DNA of 64,000 bases from Brachybacterium vulturis (GCF_002407185.1 NZ_CP023563.1:744001-808000), one strand, 5' to 3'. Shown: positions 1-9,464, counted from the first letter of the stretch. Made by a program: numbers and translations. Notes: generated by a model from the letters alone, not told the origin.

Positions 1-606
1 CTGGGCTGCGAGAACGGTCCCGTGATCTACCGCGACGGCGAGTTCCACAAGGTCCAGGTCGAGGGCGACTACCAGCGCTCCGGAAACCAGCAGGGGCATG
101 AGGACTCACCGATCGTGCTCGCGGACCACAAGGTCCAGGCCGATCCCGCCGACGGGAAGGAGCGGCCCACCGAGATCGCGCTGATCGACACCCGCGATGA
201 CTCGATGCAGATCGTCGACCTGGGCTCGGAGTACTGGTTCCGCTCCCTGGACCGCGGCCCGGACGGCGAGGCCCTGGTGCTGACCACGGACGGCGAGCTG
301 AACATCCTGGACCCCGAGACCGGCGGGATGCTCCACGAGGTCCCGGTGACGGGGGAGTGGACCGAACCCGAGCAGTGGCAGAGCCCCGCCCCGATGATGG
401 CCGTCGCCGACGGCACCGCCTTCGTCGTCGACCCGCAGGCGAAGGCCCTCTCCATGGTCGACATCGCCAGTGGCGAGATCTACCGCGAGCTCGAGCTGCC
501 CGTCGTCCCGCACGAGATCCAGGTGACCACCGGGACGGCGTCCGGTGAGTACGAGATCACGCCCGGCGACCACGACGACGACGACCACGAGGGCCACGAC
601 CACTGA
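1..606 (+). CDS. AztD-like secreted zinc metallochaperone, C-terminal part (5' truncated by window)
   Basis: The frame is open from base 1 (reading LGCENGPVIYRDG), so the start lies upstream of the window. The visible 201 residues are beta-rich with repeated short blades (for example LIDTRDDSMQIVDLG, LNILDPETGG, SMVDIASGEI), as expected for the end of a beta-propeller. The protein finishes with a His/Asp-rich tail (GDHDDDDHEGHDH) suited to metal binding. In the known AztD family these propeller proteins hand zinc to an AztABC ABC importer outside the membrane. The family call is from overall resemblance and the metal-binding tail. The importer genes would be expected upstream, outside the window. 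A generic propeller lipoprotein is the alternative. Confidence 0.65.
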   Translation: MGCENGPVIYRDGEFHKVQVEGDYQRSGNQQGHEDSPIVLADHKVQADPADGKERPTEIALIDTRDDSMQIVDLGSEYWFRSLDRGPDGEALVLTTDGELNILDPETGGMLHEVPVTGEWTEPEQWQSPAPMMAVADGTAFVVDPQAKALSMVDIASGEIYRELELPVVPHEIQVTTGTASGEYEITPGDHDDDDHEGHDH

Positions 607-617
607 ACCGGCACCCC

Positions 618-2150
618 TCAGCCCGCTGACCCCGGGTCCGTCTCCCACGGACCCACCTCGATCACGGCCCCGCCCTCCACCCCGGCCTTCAGGTCGAAGG
701 GGGCGGGGCCGGGATCATGCCCGGACGGTGTCGGGGCGAACGCGACGGGTGATGCCCCCTCGGACGCGCCGATCCGCACCGTCAGCTGCTGAGGGGTCCG
801 CTGATCGGCGGCGGTGCGGTAGCCCGGCCAATACAGGCGCGAGCGGGCGGTGTCCCCCGGGGCCAGTCCGATCCCGTCGGCCGCCCGCACCGCGGGGGCG
901 AGGTGGGCGAGCGGCTCGGGTCGCAGCGCGATCTCCTCGCCGCCCTGGTCCAGCGTCAGGCGCGGCGCGCCCTGCAGGGCGCAGGGGACGGTGCCGATAT
1001 TGGTCGCCCGCAGCGTGACCGCCGAGTCGCCGCTCACGCTGTCCCAGCCGGCGGCGACGAGCCGCAGCGACTCCGGCGAGCAGCTCGGCAGTCCTGCGGC
1101 CTCGAGGACGGGGGCAGCCGGGGCGGTGTCCTCCTCGGACGGTGGCACGGCGCCGCCCGTCCGGCCGGAACCGGCCTCCGGCGCCGGAGCCGCCGATGTG
1201 CGCTCCGGGGCCGTGGCGTCGGCCCCCGTGCCGACGCCCTCGGCGGTGTCGGTGTACAGCCAGGCATCGGCGGGCGGAGCCGGGACCGGACGAGCGATCA
1301 CCACAGCGAGCACCGTGATGACCATGACGGCGGCGATGGTCATGGGGCGGCTCGCCCGCCGAGGCGCGGGTCCGTTCTCGACGGCGTCGTCGCCGGTGAC
1401 GCGTGCCGGGACCGCGGGTGGAACCGCTGCGGGAACGGCGTGGCCCGGCTCTCCGATGCGGGGGAGGAGCCGGCCCATCAGCGCGGTCCCACCCAGGAGC
1501 ACCCCGGCGATCGCCGGCACCCCCAGCAGCGGCGAGCCGATCAGCAGCACCGTGCCCAGCAGCACCACCGGATTCGTCAGCATCAGGGCACCCACGGCCA
1601 CCGGAGCCATGGTCCCCACCGCCGCGACCCAGCAGGCCCCGCGGTCGCTCTCCGCACCGGGCCGCAGCCACCGCCACGCCGCGAACACCGCGAGCAGCAG
1701 CGCTGCCAGGGCCACTGCCAGAGCGGACGGGCGGGAGAGTGCGAGAGCCGCCCAGCCCGCGACCCACAGCAGCGCGGCGGCCAGGAGCATCAGGGCGACC
1801 AGGCGCAGGAGCGCCGGGGACGCTGCCTGAGCCCGGCGGGCGAGGGGTGCTCCCGGACCGGGAGTGCTCCGTCGCGGCACGGGTGACCGCGGCACTGCCA
1901 GGGAGCCGAGCACGGCACCGAGCAGCACCACGATTCCCGCGAGGACCGTGACCCCCAGATAGCGGCGTCGCGCCTCAGCCCATAGGTCGATGCAGGTCGT
2001 GTCGTTGCAGTCGAAGGACCACTCCGGGGGAGCCCCGAGCCGGCTCGCCCAGACCCCTACCACCAGCAGCACGGCGAATCCCGCGAGGACCAGCGCGGCC
2101 GCGACGACACCGGGGGCCGGGAGGTGTCGCAGCGGGGCAGGGCGGGCCAT
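618..2150 (-). CDS. Multi-pass membrane protein with extracellular DUF4232 domain
   Basis: 510 residues starting at ATG. Hydrophobic segments lie around residues 12-34, 64-86, 112-158, 174-228 and 270-287. After the last one comes a low-complexity Pro/Ala/Glu stretch (about 290-350), then a domain at about 355-505 opening with LPSCSPESLRL and containing ATNIGTVPCALQG. This fits DUF4232, a secreted beta domain common in actinobacterial lipoproteins and membrane proteins. The layout suggests a membrane anchor presenting DUF4232 outside the cell. Function is unknown. It is convergent with the AztD-like gene, with only 11 bases between stops. Confidence 0.75.
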   Translation of the reverse strand: MARPAPLRHLPAPGVVAAALVLAGFAVLLVVGVWASRLGAPPEWSFDCNDTTCIDLWAEARRRYLGVTVLAGIVVLLGAVLGSLAVPRSPVPRRSTPGPGAPLARRAQAASPALLRLVALMLLAAALLWVAGWAALALSRPSALAVALAALLLAVFAAWRWLRPGAESDRGACWVAAVGTMAPVAVGALMLTNPVVLLGTVLLIGSPLLGVPAIAGVLLGGTALMGRLLPRIGEPGHAVPAAVPPAVPARVTGDDAVENGPAPRRASRPMTIAAVMVITVLAVVIARPVPAPPADAWLYTDTAEGVGTGADATAPERTSAAPAPEAGSGRTGGAVPPSEEDTAPAAPVLEAAGLPSCSPESLRLVAAGWDSVSGDSAVTLRATNIGTVPCALQGAPRLTLDQGGEEIALRPEPLAHLAPAVRAADGIGLAPGDTARSRLYWPGYRTAADQRTPQQLTVRIGASEGASPVAFAPTPSGHDPGPAPFDLKAGVEGGAVIEVGPWETDPGSAG

Positions 2151-2252
2151 GCAGGCAACCTAGACGATCGCCCACGCATTTCCCGGCGCCACAGCAGGAC
2201 CCGCCCCTTCCGCGCACGAACTCTCCACGGATGATCCGACGTGCGGCGGCGC

Positions 2253-3041
2253 TCAGAACCCCAGCTGGTCGGCGCGATCGATGATCGACTCGGCGGTGGC
2301 GATGGTCTGGTCCACGTACGCCTCGCCGAAGATCCGCACGTGCGCGAGCAGACCGAAGAACAGGTGGGCGGGGAGATCCTGCTGCCAGTCCCCGGGCAGG
2401 GGGTGCTCGGCCTCGTAGCCCTCGAAGATCTCGTCCAGGAACGGTGCCCCGAACAGGGAGAGCATCGCGAGGTCCTCGAGCCGGTGCCCGCCGTGGGCGG
2501 CCGGGTCGATGAGGGTCGCGCCGTCCGCGGTCCACAGCAGGTTGCCGGACCACAGATCGCCGTGGACGCGGGCCGGCTGCTCCTCGCCCTGCCCGCTGAC
2601 GCCGTCGAAGGCGCCGTCGGCGATGATATCGATCGCCTCGTCCACGGTGTCGTGGCCGTCGGCGCCGAGGGTGCGGGTGACGTTGTCGGCGAGCGGCCGC
2701 AGCCGATCGTCGGCCCAGTACCCGGCGAAGTCCGCGTTCGGCGTGTTCGGGACGGCGAAGGGGCTCTCCAGCGGTCCGAACCAGGCGCCGTCGGCCGGGG
2801 TCCAGCCGAAGGAGGGCGCCCCGGCGTCGTGCAGCCGGGCCAGGCCGCGGCCCAGCTCGCGGGCGGCCTCCGCGGTCGGCGGCACCGTCTCCAGACGTGC
2901 CAGGCGCAGCGTCTTCTTCTCCTCCTCGAGCACCTCGACCATGGGTACGACCTGCGGCTCTGCGAGCCATCGGAGTCCAGCGGCCTCGGCCGCGAGGTAC
3001 CCGGTGGGGGCGCTGTCGGCATTCTTCACGAAGTCGTTCAT
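2253..3041 (-). CDS. Fructosamine kinase family protein
   Basis: 262 residues. The family signature is clear: RVHGDLWSGNLLW (Brenner-type catalytic loop, Asp in HGDLWSGN), then LIDPAAHGGHRLEDLAM (metal-binding Asp and the conserved GGHRE/D-type segment). An APH-like kinase fold is expected, phosphorylating protein- or amino-acid-bound ketoamines so that they fall apart (deglycation). The ATG at 3041 was chosen because the protein then starts at the usual N-terminus (MNDFVKNADS); upstream in-frame codons are Cys/Pro/Arg-rich non-coding-like sequence. The next gene upstream on this strand is another APH-fold kinase, 91 bases away. Confidence 0.88.
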   Translation of the reverse strand: MNDFVKNADSAPTGYLAAEAAGLRWLAEPQVVPMVEVLEEEKKTLRLARLETVPPTAEAARELGRGLARLHDAGAPSFGWTPADGAWFGPLESPFAVPNTPNADFAGYWADDRLRPLADNVTRTLGADGHDTVDEAIDIIADGAFDGVSGQGEEQPARVHGDLWSGNLLWTADGATLIDPAAHGGHRLEDLAMLSLFGAPFLDEIFEGYEAEHPLPGDWQQDLPAHLFFGLLAHVRIFGEAYVDQTIATAESIIDRADQLGF

Positions 3042-3132
3042 GGGCCCACCGTACGCAGAGTCTGCGCGAGCGGTGCCACTTGCCGTGTCGTGCGGCACGG
3101 TCGGGTGCCCGGACGGGGTGCGGTCGCGGGTC

Positions 3133-4215
3133 TCAGGAGCCGACGCCGAGGGCCGCGGCCAGGGTGTCCCGCAGCACCGGCAGCACCCGCCGGTGCGAGG
3201 CGCCGGTGGCGGCGCGGGCGGCGACGTGCACCAGCATCGCGGTGCGCTCATACGCGGTCCACGCCCGCATCCGCTCCCGCAGCGAGGCGACATCGGCCAC
3301 CGAGTCCGGCACCTCGCCGTGCACGCCGCGGGCCCGCACGTAGACGTCGACGAATCCCGCCACCTGCTCCTCGGTCATCGGCACGTACCAGGGGCCGCCG
3401 TGGACGGTGCCGCCGAGGGAGGAGAGATCCCGGGCGGGGTCGTCCCCCTGAGCCCACTCGAAGTCGATGAACCGCACCCGTGGCCGATCGGTCCCGGCGT
3501 CCCGCCCGTCCCACATGATGTTGGTCGCGCACAGATCCCCGTGGGCGAGCACGAAGCCGTCCAGCCGCCGGATCTGCCCCTCCACCGATGCCACCGTCTC
3601 GAGGGCGGCCTCCAGCAACGGCGACAGGCCATGCTCCCGGATCGCAGTCCCGTGCTGCGCCTGCCAGGACGCGACCTCGCCCTCGACCTCCGGCAGCAGC
3701 CGCTGCGGCCCGGCCGCCCACGGCTCCGGGCCCGGGCTCACCGCACCACGACCCGGGGCGGGGACCGCATGCAGCCGCGCCAGGTGCTCGGCGTGGGAGC
3801 GCAGATGCGCCTCGGTCCAGGCGCCCGGCGCGACCGCGGTGCCGGGGACCTCGGTGGTCACCACGTAGGGGTGTCCCAGCGCGCTGGTCCCCGCCTCGGC
3901 ATGGACCGCGATCGGTGCCGGGCCCACCCCCGGCGGGAGCATGGTCAGCGCCGCGATCTCCCGGTCGAGGTCCTGGTGCAGCTCGTCCGGGGCGATGTGC
4001 GGGATCCGCACGATCAGGGGCGCGCGCTCGTCGGGGATCACCCGCCAGGCGGCGAAGCGCTCGCCGACACCCGCGAGCTCGACCCGCACCGGACCGGAGA
4101 GCATCGCGGGCGGGACCATGGCGCCGGTGCGCCAGGCCTCGACCAGCTGGTCTCCCATCTCGGGCGAGACGGGATCCAGCAGCGCCGGGGGCCGATCGGG
4201 CCGGTTCGGGGCCAT
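3133..4215 (-). CDS. APH-type phosphotransferase family protein
   Basis: 360 residues. Kinase-like motifs are the catalytic loop VLAHGDLCATNIMWDG and the DFG-like VRFIDFEWAQGDDPARDLS. The N-lobe carries WRVIPDERAPLIVRIP. This is the choline/aminoglycoside phosphotransferase (APH) fold; substrates in this family range from choline and ethanolamine to amino sugars and antibiotics, and the sequence does not say which. The ATG at 4215 has an AGGAG six bases upstream, which decides the start over the longer Arg-rich frame. It may be co-transcribed with the fructosamine kinase downstream. Confidence 0.8.
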   Translation of the reverse strand: MAPNRPDRPPALLDPVSPEMGDQLVEAWRTGAMVPPAMLSGPVRVELAGVGERFAAWRVIPDERAPLIVRIPHIAPDELHQDLDREIAALTMLPPGVGPAPIAVHAEAGTSALGHPYVVTTEVPGTAVAPGAWTEAHLRSHAEHLARLHAVPAPGRGAVSPGPEPWAAGPQRLLPEVEGEVASWQAQHGTAIREHGLSPLLEAALETVASVEGQIRRLDGFVLAHGDLCATNIMWDGRDAGTDRPRVRFIDFEWAQGDDPARDLSSLGGTVHGGPWYVPMTEEQVAGFVDVYVRARGVHGEVPDSVADVASLRERMRAWTAYERTAMLVHVAARAATGASHRRVLPVLRDTLAAALGVGS

Positions 4216-4376
4216 CGTCGCTCCTGTCCGTGGGGGCTCCGATCCTATCGAGCGGCCGCTGCCGCCGCGGCGACCGCCGGCTCGGTACGATCGTCCGGCG
4301 TCCCCACCGGTTCCCCGGCCGCGGGGCACGTCCCCGGGCCGCCGCGCCCGGCCGCCCCGCTGATGAAGGACACCTC

Positions 4377-5336
4377 ATGGATCTCGTACTGCTCGCCATC
4401 GTCGTGGGCATCGGCGTGGGGATCGTGGTGGGCGCCCTCGGCGCGGGCGGCGGCATCCTCGCCGTGCCCGTGCTGGTGTTCCTGCTCGGCATGCCCGTCC
4501 ACTCTGCGACCGCATCCAGCCTGGTCATCGTGCTGATCACGGCCTTGGCGAGCCTGCCGCACCATGCCCGCCGGAAGAATGTCGACTGGCGCAACGGCCT
4601 CGTGTTCGCGGGAGTGTCCGTGGTGGGGGCGGTGGTCGGCTCCCGTCTCTCCGCCCTGGTGCCCTCGCAGCTGCTGCTGACCCTGTTCGGGGTGATGCTG
4701 GTGGCGGTGGCGGTCGCGATGCTGCGTCGCGCCCTGCGCACGCGCGCCGAGGAGCGGGCCGAGGCCGAGCAGGCGCTCGCCGAGGACTCCGCCGCGCACG
4801 ACCCCGCCGCGCACGACCCCGCCGGCCAGGAGGACGCCGAGCCCGTCGCCACTCACGACGATCCGGTGCTCGACCAGCCCGGGCCCGACATGGTCGACGG
4901 GGCCGACGGGATCCGCCATCACCACGGCGAGCCCGAGGTTCCGCTCTCGCCCGCGGCTCCCGCCGCACCGCGCCTGCCGCTGGTGATCGGCGCCGCGACC
5001 CTCACCGGGTTCCTCACCGGCTTCTTCGGCGTGGGCGGCGGCTTCATCGTGGTGCCGATGCTGGTGATCGCGCTGGGCCTGGCGATGCGCCGCGCCTCGG
5101 GCACCAGCCTGCTGGTCATGGTGGTTGCCACCGCCGCCAGCCTGCTGGCCCGGGTGGGCACCGAGGTGCAGGTGGACTGGGTGACTACGCTGATCTTCGC
5201 GGCCGGCTCCGCCGTCGGCGGCATGCTCGGCGGCCCGCTCTCGGCGAAGGCACGACCCTCCACGCTCACGCTGGCGTTCTCCGCCCTGCTCGGGGGAGTG
5301 GCCGCGGTGACGCTGGTCCAGACGCTGCTGGGCTGA
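4377..5336 (+). CDS. Sulfite exporter TauE/SafE family membrane protein
   Basis: 319 residues, two homologous membrane halves. The first half has the glycine-rich GALGAGGGILAVPVLVFLLG and the second the matching GFFGVGGGFIVVPMLVIALG, the hallmark duplicated motif of TauE/SafE (DUF81) permeases. Between them is a cytoplasmic loop of about 80 residues rich in His, Asp and Glu, with a small tandem repeat (AAHDPAAHDPA), unusual for the family and possibly metal-binding. Substrate (sulfite, sulfoacetate or another organic anion) cannot be read from sequence. A GAAGGA lies about 7 bases before the ATG. It is divergent from the kinase pair. Confidence 0.88.
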   Translation: MDLVLLAIVVGIGVGIVVGALGAGGGILAVPVLVFLLGMPVHSATASSLVIVLITALASLPHHARRKNVDWRNGLVFAGVSVVGAVVGSRLSALVPSQLLLTLFGVMLVAVAVAMLRRALRTRAEERAEAEQALAEDSAAHDPAAHDPAGQEDAEPVATHDDPVLDQPGPDMVDGADGIRHHHGEPEVPLSPAAPAAPRLPLVIGAATLTGFLTGFFGVGGGFIVVPMLVIALGLAMRRASGTSLLVMVVATAASLLARVGTEVQVDWVTTLIFAAGSAVGGMLGGPLSAKARPSTLTLAFSALLGGVAAVTLVQTLLG

Positions 5337-5385
5337 GGACGATGCCGCGGTGAGGGGCTCTGCCGGTGACCGGGCGCATCGTGGC

Positions 5386-6387
5386 TCAGCGTGCGGGACC
5401 GGCCACCCGGCGCACGGCGTCGTCGATGAGGCGGGCGGCGGCGCGGGCGGTGCGGCCGTCGAGGTCGAGGGAGGGGTTCAGCTCCACCACGTCCAGCAGG
5501 GCCAGCTTCCCGCTGTCGGCGGCGGCGCGCACGGCGGCGGCGATCAGCGGCAGCGGCACCCCGTAGGCGGCCGGCGCCGAGACCCCCGGGGCGGTTGCGG
5601 CGGGCAGCACGTCGAGGTCGATGGTCAGGTAGAGGACGTCCAGCTCCGCGGCGAACTCCTCGACGAAGCGCGTGATCCCGGCGGCGCCCGCGGCGAGGCA
5701 CTGCTCGTCGGTCCACCACCGCACCCCGAGCTGCTCGGCCTTCGCCAGCAGCGCCCCCGTGTTCGAGGACTCCGCGATCCCGAGCACGGCGTAGCGCAGC
5801 TCGCGGCCCACCTCCTGCTCCGCCGCGGCCATCTGGGCGAAGGGGGTGCCGGAGGTGGGGCGCGGCTCCTCGCGCAGGTCGAAGTGGGCGTCGAGGTTCA
5901 GCACCCCCCAGCGCTGCCCCGCCCGGGGCCCGAGCCCGGAGCCCATCAGCCCGAGGTAGGAGGACCAGGCCGTCTCGTGGCCGCCGCCGAGCACCACCGT
6001 CAGGCGGGAGCCGGCCCGATCCAGGGCGGCGGAGGTCAGCGCCGCGGCCGCGGCCTGCCCGCCCTCGAGGTCCTCGCCGACGGTCTCGGCGTCCCCGAGA
6101 TCGTGGAGCCCCACCTCGCCGCGGGCGAGCGGGCCGTGCAGGGCCAGCGGCGAGAGGGCACGCCGCAGCGCTGCGGGCCCTTCGGCCGCCCCGACCCGGC
6201 CGCGATTGCGACGCACCCCCTCCTCGGAACGGAAGCCGAGCAGGCTCACGTGCTCGGAGGCAGGATCCGCCGCGGCGTCCCGCGGACCGGTGACCACCTG
6301 CACCGCCTGGTGCCAGCGTGCGTGCTCCGGGCCCTCGCCGTCGTGCCGTCCGTGCCAGGCGGTGCTGCTGTCGGGAGAGTTCGGCAT
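5386..6387 (-). CDS. hutG: Formimidoylglutamase HutG (ureohydrolase family)
   Basis: 333 residues of the arginase/agmatinase fold. The Mn-binding motifs are GGGHETAW (His137), NLDAHFD (Asp166, His168, Asp170) and TIDLDVLP (Asp257, Asp259). HutG hydrolyses N-formimidoyl-L-glutamate to glutamate plus formamide, the last step of histidine catabolism; the presence of hutU, hutI and hutH nearby on the other strand decides this over arginase or agmatinase. It is divergent from the FNT gene, and the shared intergenic region holds one of the three proposed hut operator copies. Confidence 0.9.
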   Translation of the reverse strand: MPNSPDSSTAWHGRHDGEGPEHARWHQAVQVVTGPRDAAADPASEHVSLLGFRSEEGVRRNRGRVGAAEGPAALRRALSPLALHGPLARGEVGLHDLGDAETVGEDLEGGQAAAAALTSAALDRAGSRLTVVLGGGHETAWSSYLGLMGSGLGPRAGQRWGVLNLDAHFDLREEPRPTSGTPFAQMAAAEQEVGRELRYAVLGIAESSNTGALLAKAEQLGVRWWTDEQCLAAGAAGITRFVEEFAAELDVLYLTIDLDVLPAATAPGVSAPAAYGVPLPLIAAAVRAAADSGKLALLDVVELNPSLDLDGRTARAAARLIDDAVRRVAGPAR

Positions 6388-6475
6388 CGGGACTCCTCGT
6401 CGGGGCGCGAAGGGGGTAGGTTCGCCCATCATGGCACCCGGCCCGGGTGGCCGGGCCCGCCGCGAGAGCGCGCCG

Positions 6476-6494
6476 GTCCGGTCCGCCGGACACC
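6476..6494. promoter_or_regulatory. Candidate hut operator, copy 1 (inverted repeat)
   Basis: GTCCGGTCCGCCGGACACC: arms GTCCGG and CCGGAC around four bases, followed by ACAC. It lies between divergent hutG and the FNT gene, 82 bases before the FNT start. It agrees at most positions with the copies before hutU and hutI. Confidence 0.5.
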
Positions 6495-6576
6495 CGGAGG
6501 TGCGCCGGTCCGACGGTGCCGCGGTGGCGGGCTCATCGCCCGACCGGGCCCAGCCGACCCGACAGAGGGAGACCCG

Positions 6577-7449
6577 ATGACCCAGCGAGAGCGGCACGTC
6601 CGGGCGCAGGAGAGGCGTCGGCTCGGCGCCAGCGAAGAACCGGTCGAGGATGCCCTGGCCGGGGAGTTCGAGAACACCGTCAGCGAGGGTGCGGCCCGCC
6701 TGCACCGCACCTGGAGGGCCCTGATCATCACCGGGCTGTTCGGCGGGATCGACGTGGGCCTGGGGCTGCTGGCGATGCTCGCGGTGCTGGATGCGACGGG
6801 GTCGAAGCTGCTCGGCGGTCTCGCCTTCGGCATCGGCCTGTACGCGCTGCGGCTCGCACACTCGGAGCTGTTCACGGAGGACTTCCTGGTGCCGATCAAC
6901 GCGATCGTCGCCGGGCACGGCACCTGGTGGCAGCTGCTGCGGCTGTGGGTGACGACGCTGGTCACCAACCTCGCCGGAGGCTGGGCGTTCACCTGGTTCG
7001 TGGTCGCCGCCTTCCCCCGCTTCGACGACGAGCTGATCGAGACCACCACGGGCTACATGGAGAAGGGCCTGACCCTCGAGACGGCATCCCTCGCGGTGCT
7101 CGCCGGGTTCACGATCACCCTGGTCACCCGCATGAACCAGGGGTCGAAGGAGGGGATCGCCACGCTCGCGAACTCTCTCATCTCCGGTCTGCTGGTGGTG
7201 GGCCTGGGGATGCTCCACGGGGCGCTCAGCTCGGCGGTGATCTTCGGGGCGATGCACGCCGGCGCCGGGACCACCTACCTCGAGTGGCTGATCTGGTTCG
7301 CGTGGGTGATCCCGTTGAACATGGCCGGCGGTCTGGTGATGCTCACCCTCCCGCGCCTGATCCGCACCTGGGAGCTGGTCACCGAGGAGCGCGCCGTCCA
7401 ACGCGAAGGGCGCGCGCAGGCACCGGCGGCGGACAGCGCCGACCGCTGA
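6577..7449 (+). CDS. Formate/nitrite transporter (FNT) family channel
   Basis: 290 residues with six hydrophobic segments. The FNT pattern is visible: LAHSELFTEDFLVPINAIVA, TNLAGGWAFTWF, and TRMNQGSKEGIATLANS. FNT proteins are pentameric channels for small monovalent anions (formate, nitrite, hydrosulfide, lactate). The N-terminus (about 45 residues) is charged and cytoplasmic. A GAGGGAGA precedes the ATG. It is followed 28 bases later by the IclR regulator, probably in one transcript, and is divergent from hutG. A role in moving a by-product of histidine breakdown is inference from position only. Confidence 0.85.
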   Translation: MTQRERHVRAQERRRLGASEEPVEDALAGEFENTVSEGAARLHRTWRALIITGLFGGIDVGLGLLAMLAVLDATGSKLLGGLAFGIGLYALRLAHSELFTEDFLVPINAIVAGHGTWWQLLRLWVTTLVTNLAGGWAFTWFVVAAFPRFDDELIETTTGYMEKGLTLETASLAVLAGFTITLVTRMNQGSKEGIATLANSLISGLLVVGLGMLHGALSSAVIFGAMHAGAGTTYLEWLIWFAWVIPLNMAGGLVMLTLPRLIRTWELVTEERAVQREGRAQAPAADSADR

Positions 7450-7477
7450 GCGCGCGAGGATGGCATCCTTGTCCGAC

Positions 7478-8272
7478 ATGACGACCCCGAAGGTCCCGGC
7501 GGCCGACGCGACACTGCGGCTGCTCACCTTTCTCGCCTCCCGCCGTTCCCCGGTCCCCGCCGCGCGGATCGCCGAGCAGCTCGGTCTGCCCCGCTCACGC
7601 ACCTACGATCTGCTCGCCACGCTCGTGGAGCACGGTTACGTGATGCACCTGGAGCCGGAGCGGCTGTACGGGCTGGGACCCGCCGCGCAGGAGCTCTCCG
7701 GCGCCTACCTGCGCCAGGAGCCGCTGGCCCGGATCGGTCGGCGCGTGATCGAGGCCATGGTCGACGAGGTCGGGGAGTCGGGCCACCTCGCGGTGCTGCA
7801 CGGCCGGGACGTGCTCTACGTGATCGAGGAACGGGCCCGGAACCGGCCCAGCCTCGTCACGGACGTCGGCGTGCGGATCTCCGCCCATCTCACCGCGAGC
7901 GGTCGTGCGATCCTCGCCGAGCTCCCGCCCGCCCAGCTGCGCGCCCTGTTCGGCACCCGGGAGGACTTCACCGCGCGCACGGCCGTGCCGGGACCGGAGA
8001 GCCCCAAGGGCCTGCGCGAGCTGCTGACCCGGGTGCGGGCCGAGGGGGTCGCCCAGGAGACCGGGGAGGTCACCGAGGAGCTGGCCTCGGTGGCGGCGGT
8101 GGTGCACGACCACGCCGGATGGCCCGTGGCCGCGGTGGCGCTCACCTTCGAGGAGTCGCGGACCTCGCCGGCGGAGCGGGACCGCTGCACGGCCGCGGTG
8201 CGCGTCGCGGCCGAGGAGATCGCCCGCAGGCTCGGCGGGCGCCGTCCGGAGAACCCGGCGACGGGCCGGTGA
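7478..8272 (+). CDS. IclR-family transcriptional regulator, probable hut regulator
   Basis: 264 residues. The N-terminal winged helix-turn-helix covers about residues 10-65 (IAEQLGLPRSRTYDLLATLVEHGYV), followed by the IclR effector-binding domain to about residue 250 (VGVRISAHLTASGRAILAELP is typical). A longer start at 7460 is possible, but the ATG at 7478 has a CATCCT hexamer seven bases upstream, the leaderless arrangement seen elsewhere here. It sits inside the hut gene set and is the only regulator there, so control of hut genes through the repeated GTCCGG-N4-CCGGAC site is a reasonable inference. Confidence 0.85.
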   Translation: MTTPKVPAADATLRLLTFLASRRSPVPAARIAEQLGLPRSRTYDLLATLVEHGYVMHLEPERLYGLGPAAQELSGAYLRQEPLARIGRRVIEAMVDEVGESGHLAVLHGRDVLYVIEERARNRPSLVTDVGVRISAHLTASGRAILAELPPAQLRALFGTREDFTARTAVPGPESPKGLRELLTRVRAEGVAQETGEVTEELASVAAVVHDHAGWPVAAVALTFEESRTSPAERDRCTAAVRVAAEEIARRLGGRRPENPATGR

Positions 8273-8428
8273 CCGCTCCGGCACGCCGAGAGCCGTGCCC
8301 GGTCCGGCCGCTCGGCGGGACCCGCGGTCCGCAGCGGTGCGGAGGAGGGAATTTGCGAGGGGCGTTCTTCGTTGACCAGGATGGGCGCTCGCACGGGCTG
8401 GCGTCCACCACGACGAGGAAAGGGCTGT

Positions 8429-9391
8429 ATGTCTGCGCCGTCGACCACCACCGTCCGCCTCGGAGACTCCGAGCTGAGCATCCATCCGCTGGTCCTGGGG
8501 ACCAACACGTTCATCGACCCGGCCGCGCCGCAGGAGTTCCACACCGTCCTGGACGGTTTCCTCGAGCGCGGCGGCAGCCTCCTCGACACCGCGGACCAGT
8601 ACTCCTTCTGGGTGCCGGGCAATTCCGGCGGTGAGTCGGAGTCGGTGATCGGCCAGTGGCTCGCCGCGCGGCGGAATCGCGACGACGTCGTCATCGCGAC
8701 CAAGGTCTCCGGGAGGCCGGACCTGCAGGGCCTCGCACCGGAGACGATCGCCCGCGGCGTCGAGGGATCGCTGCGCCGCCTGCAGACCGATCACATCGAC
8801 CTGTACTACGCGCACTTCCAGGATGACCGGACGCCGATCGTGGAGAGCGCGGCCGCCTTCGACCGGCTCGTGACCGAGGGCAAGGTGCGCGCCGTCGCGC
8901 TGTCCAACTTCTCCCCGCAGGCCATCGACGAGTGGTTCCGGGTCGCGGCGGAGAACGGCTTCGCCGCGCCCGTCGCCCTCCAGCCGCAGTACTCCCTCGT
9001 CGCTCGCCAGTACGAGAAGGAGCTCGCCGCCACCGCAGAGCGACACGGCATGTCCGTCTTCGCCTACCAGGTGCTCGCCGGCGGGTTCCTCAGCGGCAAG
9101 TACCGCACCGAGGCCGATACCGAGGGTCGCGCCCGCGGCGGGGCCGCCAAGAGCTACCTCACTCCGGCCGGCCTGGGGGTCTTGGATGTGCTGGACGACG
9201 TCGCGGCCGCACACGGCACCGACCCCGCCTCGGTGGCGCTGGCCTGGGCGTCCGCGCACGCCAAGATCACCGCGCCGATCACGGCCGCGACGTCCCTTGC
9301 GCAGCTGGATCAGCTCTTCGCCGCGGCCGCCCTGCAGCTGACCGACGAGCAGGTGGCTCGGCTCGACGAGGCGTCCGCGACCTTCGTCTGA
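8429..9391 (+). CDS. Aldo/keto reductase
   Basis: 320 residues. AKR features: the conserved N-terminal beta strand, [11 protein letters not shown] (catalytic Asp and Tyr), VIATKVSG (Lys), YYAHFQDD in place of the usual HxHxxD, and [10 protein letters not shown] near the cofactor site. It probably reduces a carbonyl with NADPH. The ATG at 8429 is preceded by GAGGAAAGG. It lies between the IclR gene and hutU; a link to histidine catabolism is not evident from the sequence, and it may be an unrelated neighbour. Confidence 0.85.
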   Translation: MSAPSTTTVRLGDSELSIHPLVLGTNTFIDPAAPQEFHTVLDGFLERGGSLLDTADQYSFWVPGNSGGESESVIGQWLAARRNRDDVVIATKVSGRPDLQGLAPETIARGVEGSLRRLQTDHIDLYYAHFQDDRTPIVESAAAFDRLVTEGKVRAVALSNFSPQAIDEWFRVAAENGFAAPVALQPQYSLVARQYEKELAATAERHGMSVFAYQVLAGGFLSGKYRTEADTEGRARGGAAKSYLTPAGLGVLDVLDDVAAAHGTDPASVALAWASAHAKITAPITAATSLAQLDQLFAAAALQLTDEQVARLDEASATFV

Positions 9392-9445
9392 CCCGCCGTC
9401 GCCCGCGTCGGCACCTCCGCGCCCTCGCCGACGCGGGCGCCGTGA

Positions 9446-9464
9446 GTCCGGGATGCCGGACACA
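9446..9464. promoter_or_regulatory. Candidate hut operator, copy 2 (inverted repeat)
   Basis: GTCCGGGATGCCGGACACA, arms GTCCGG/CCGGAC with a four-base centre, 82 bases before the hutU start. It matches 17 of 19 positions of the copy before hutI in the same orientation. Confidence 0.6.
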
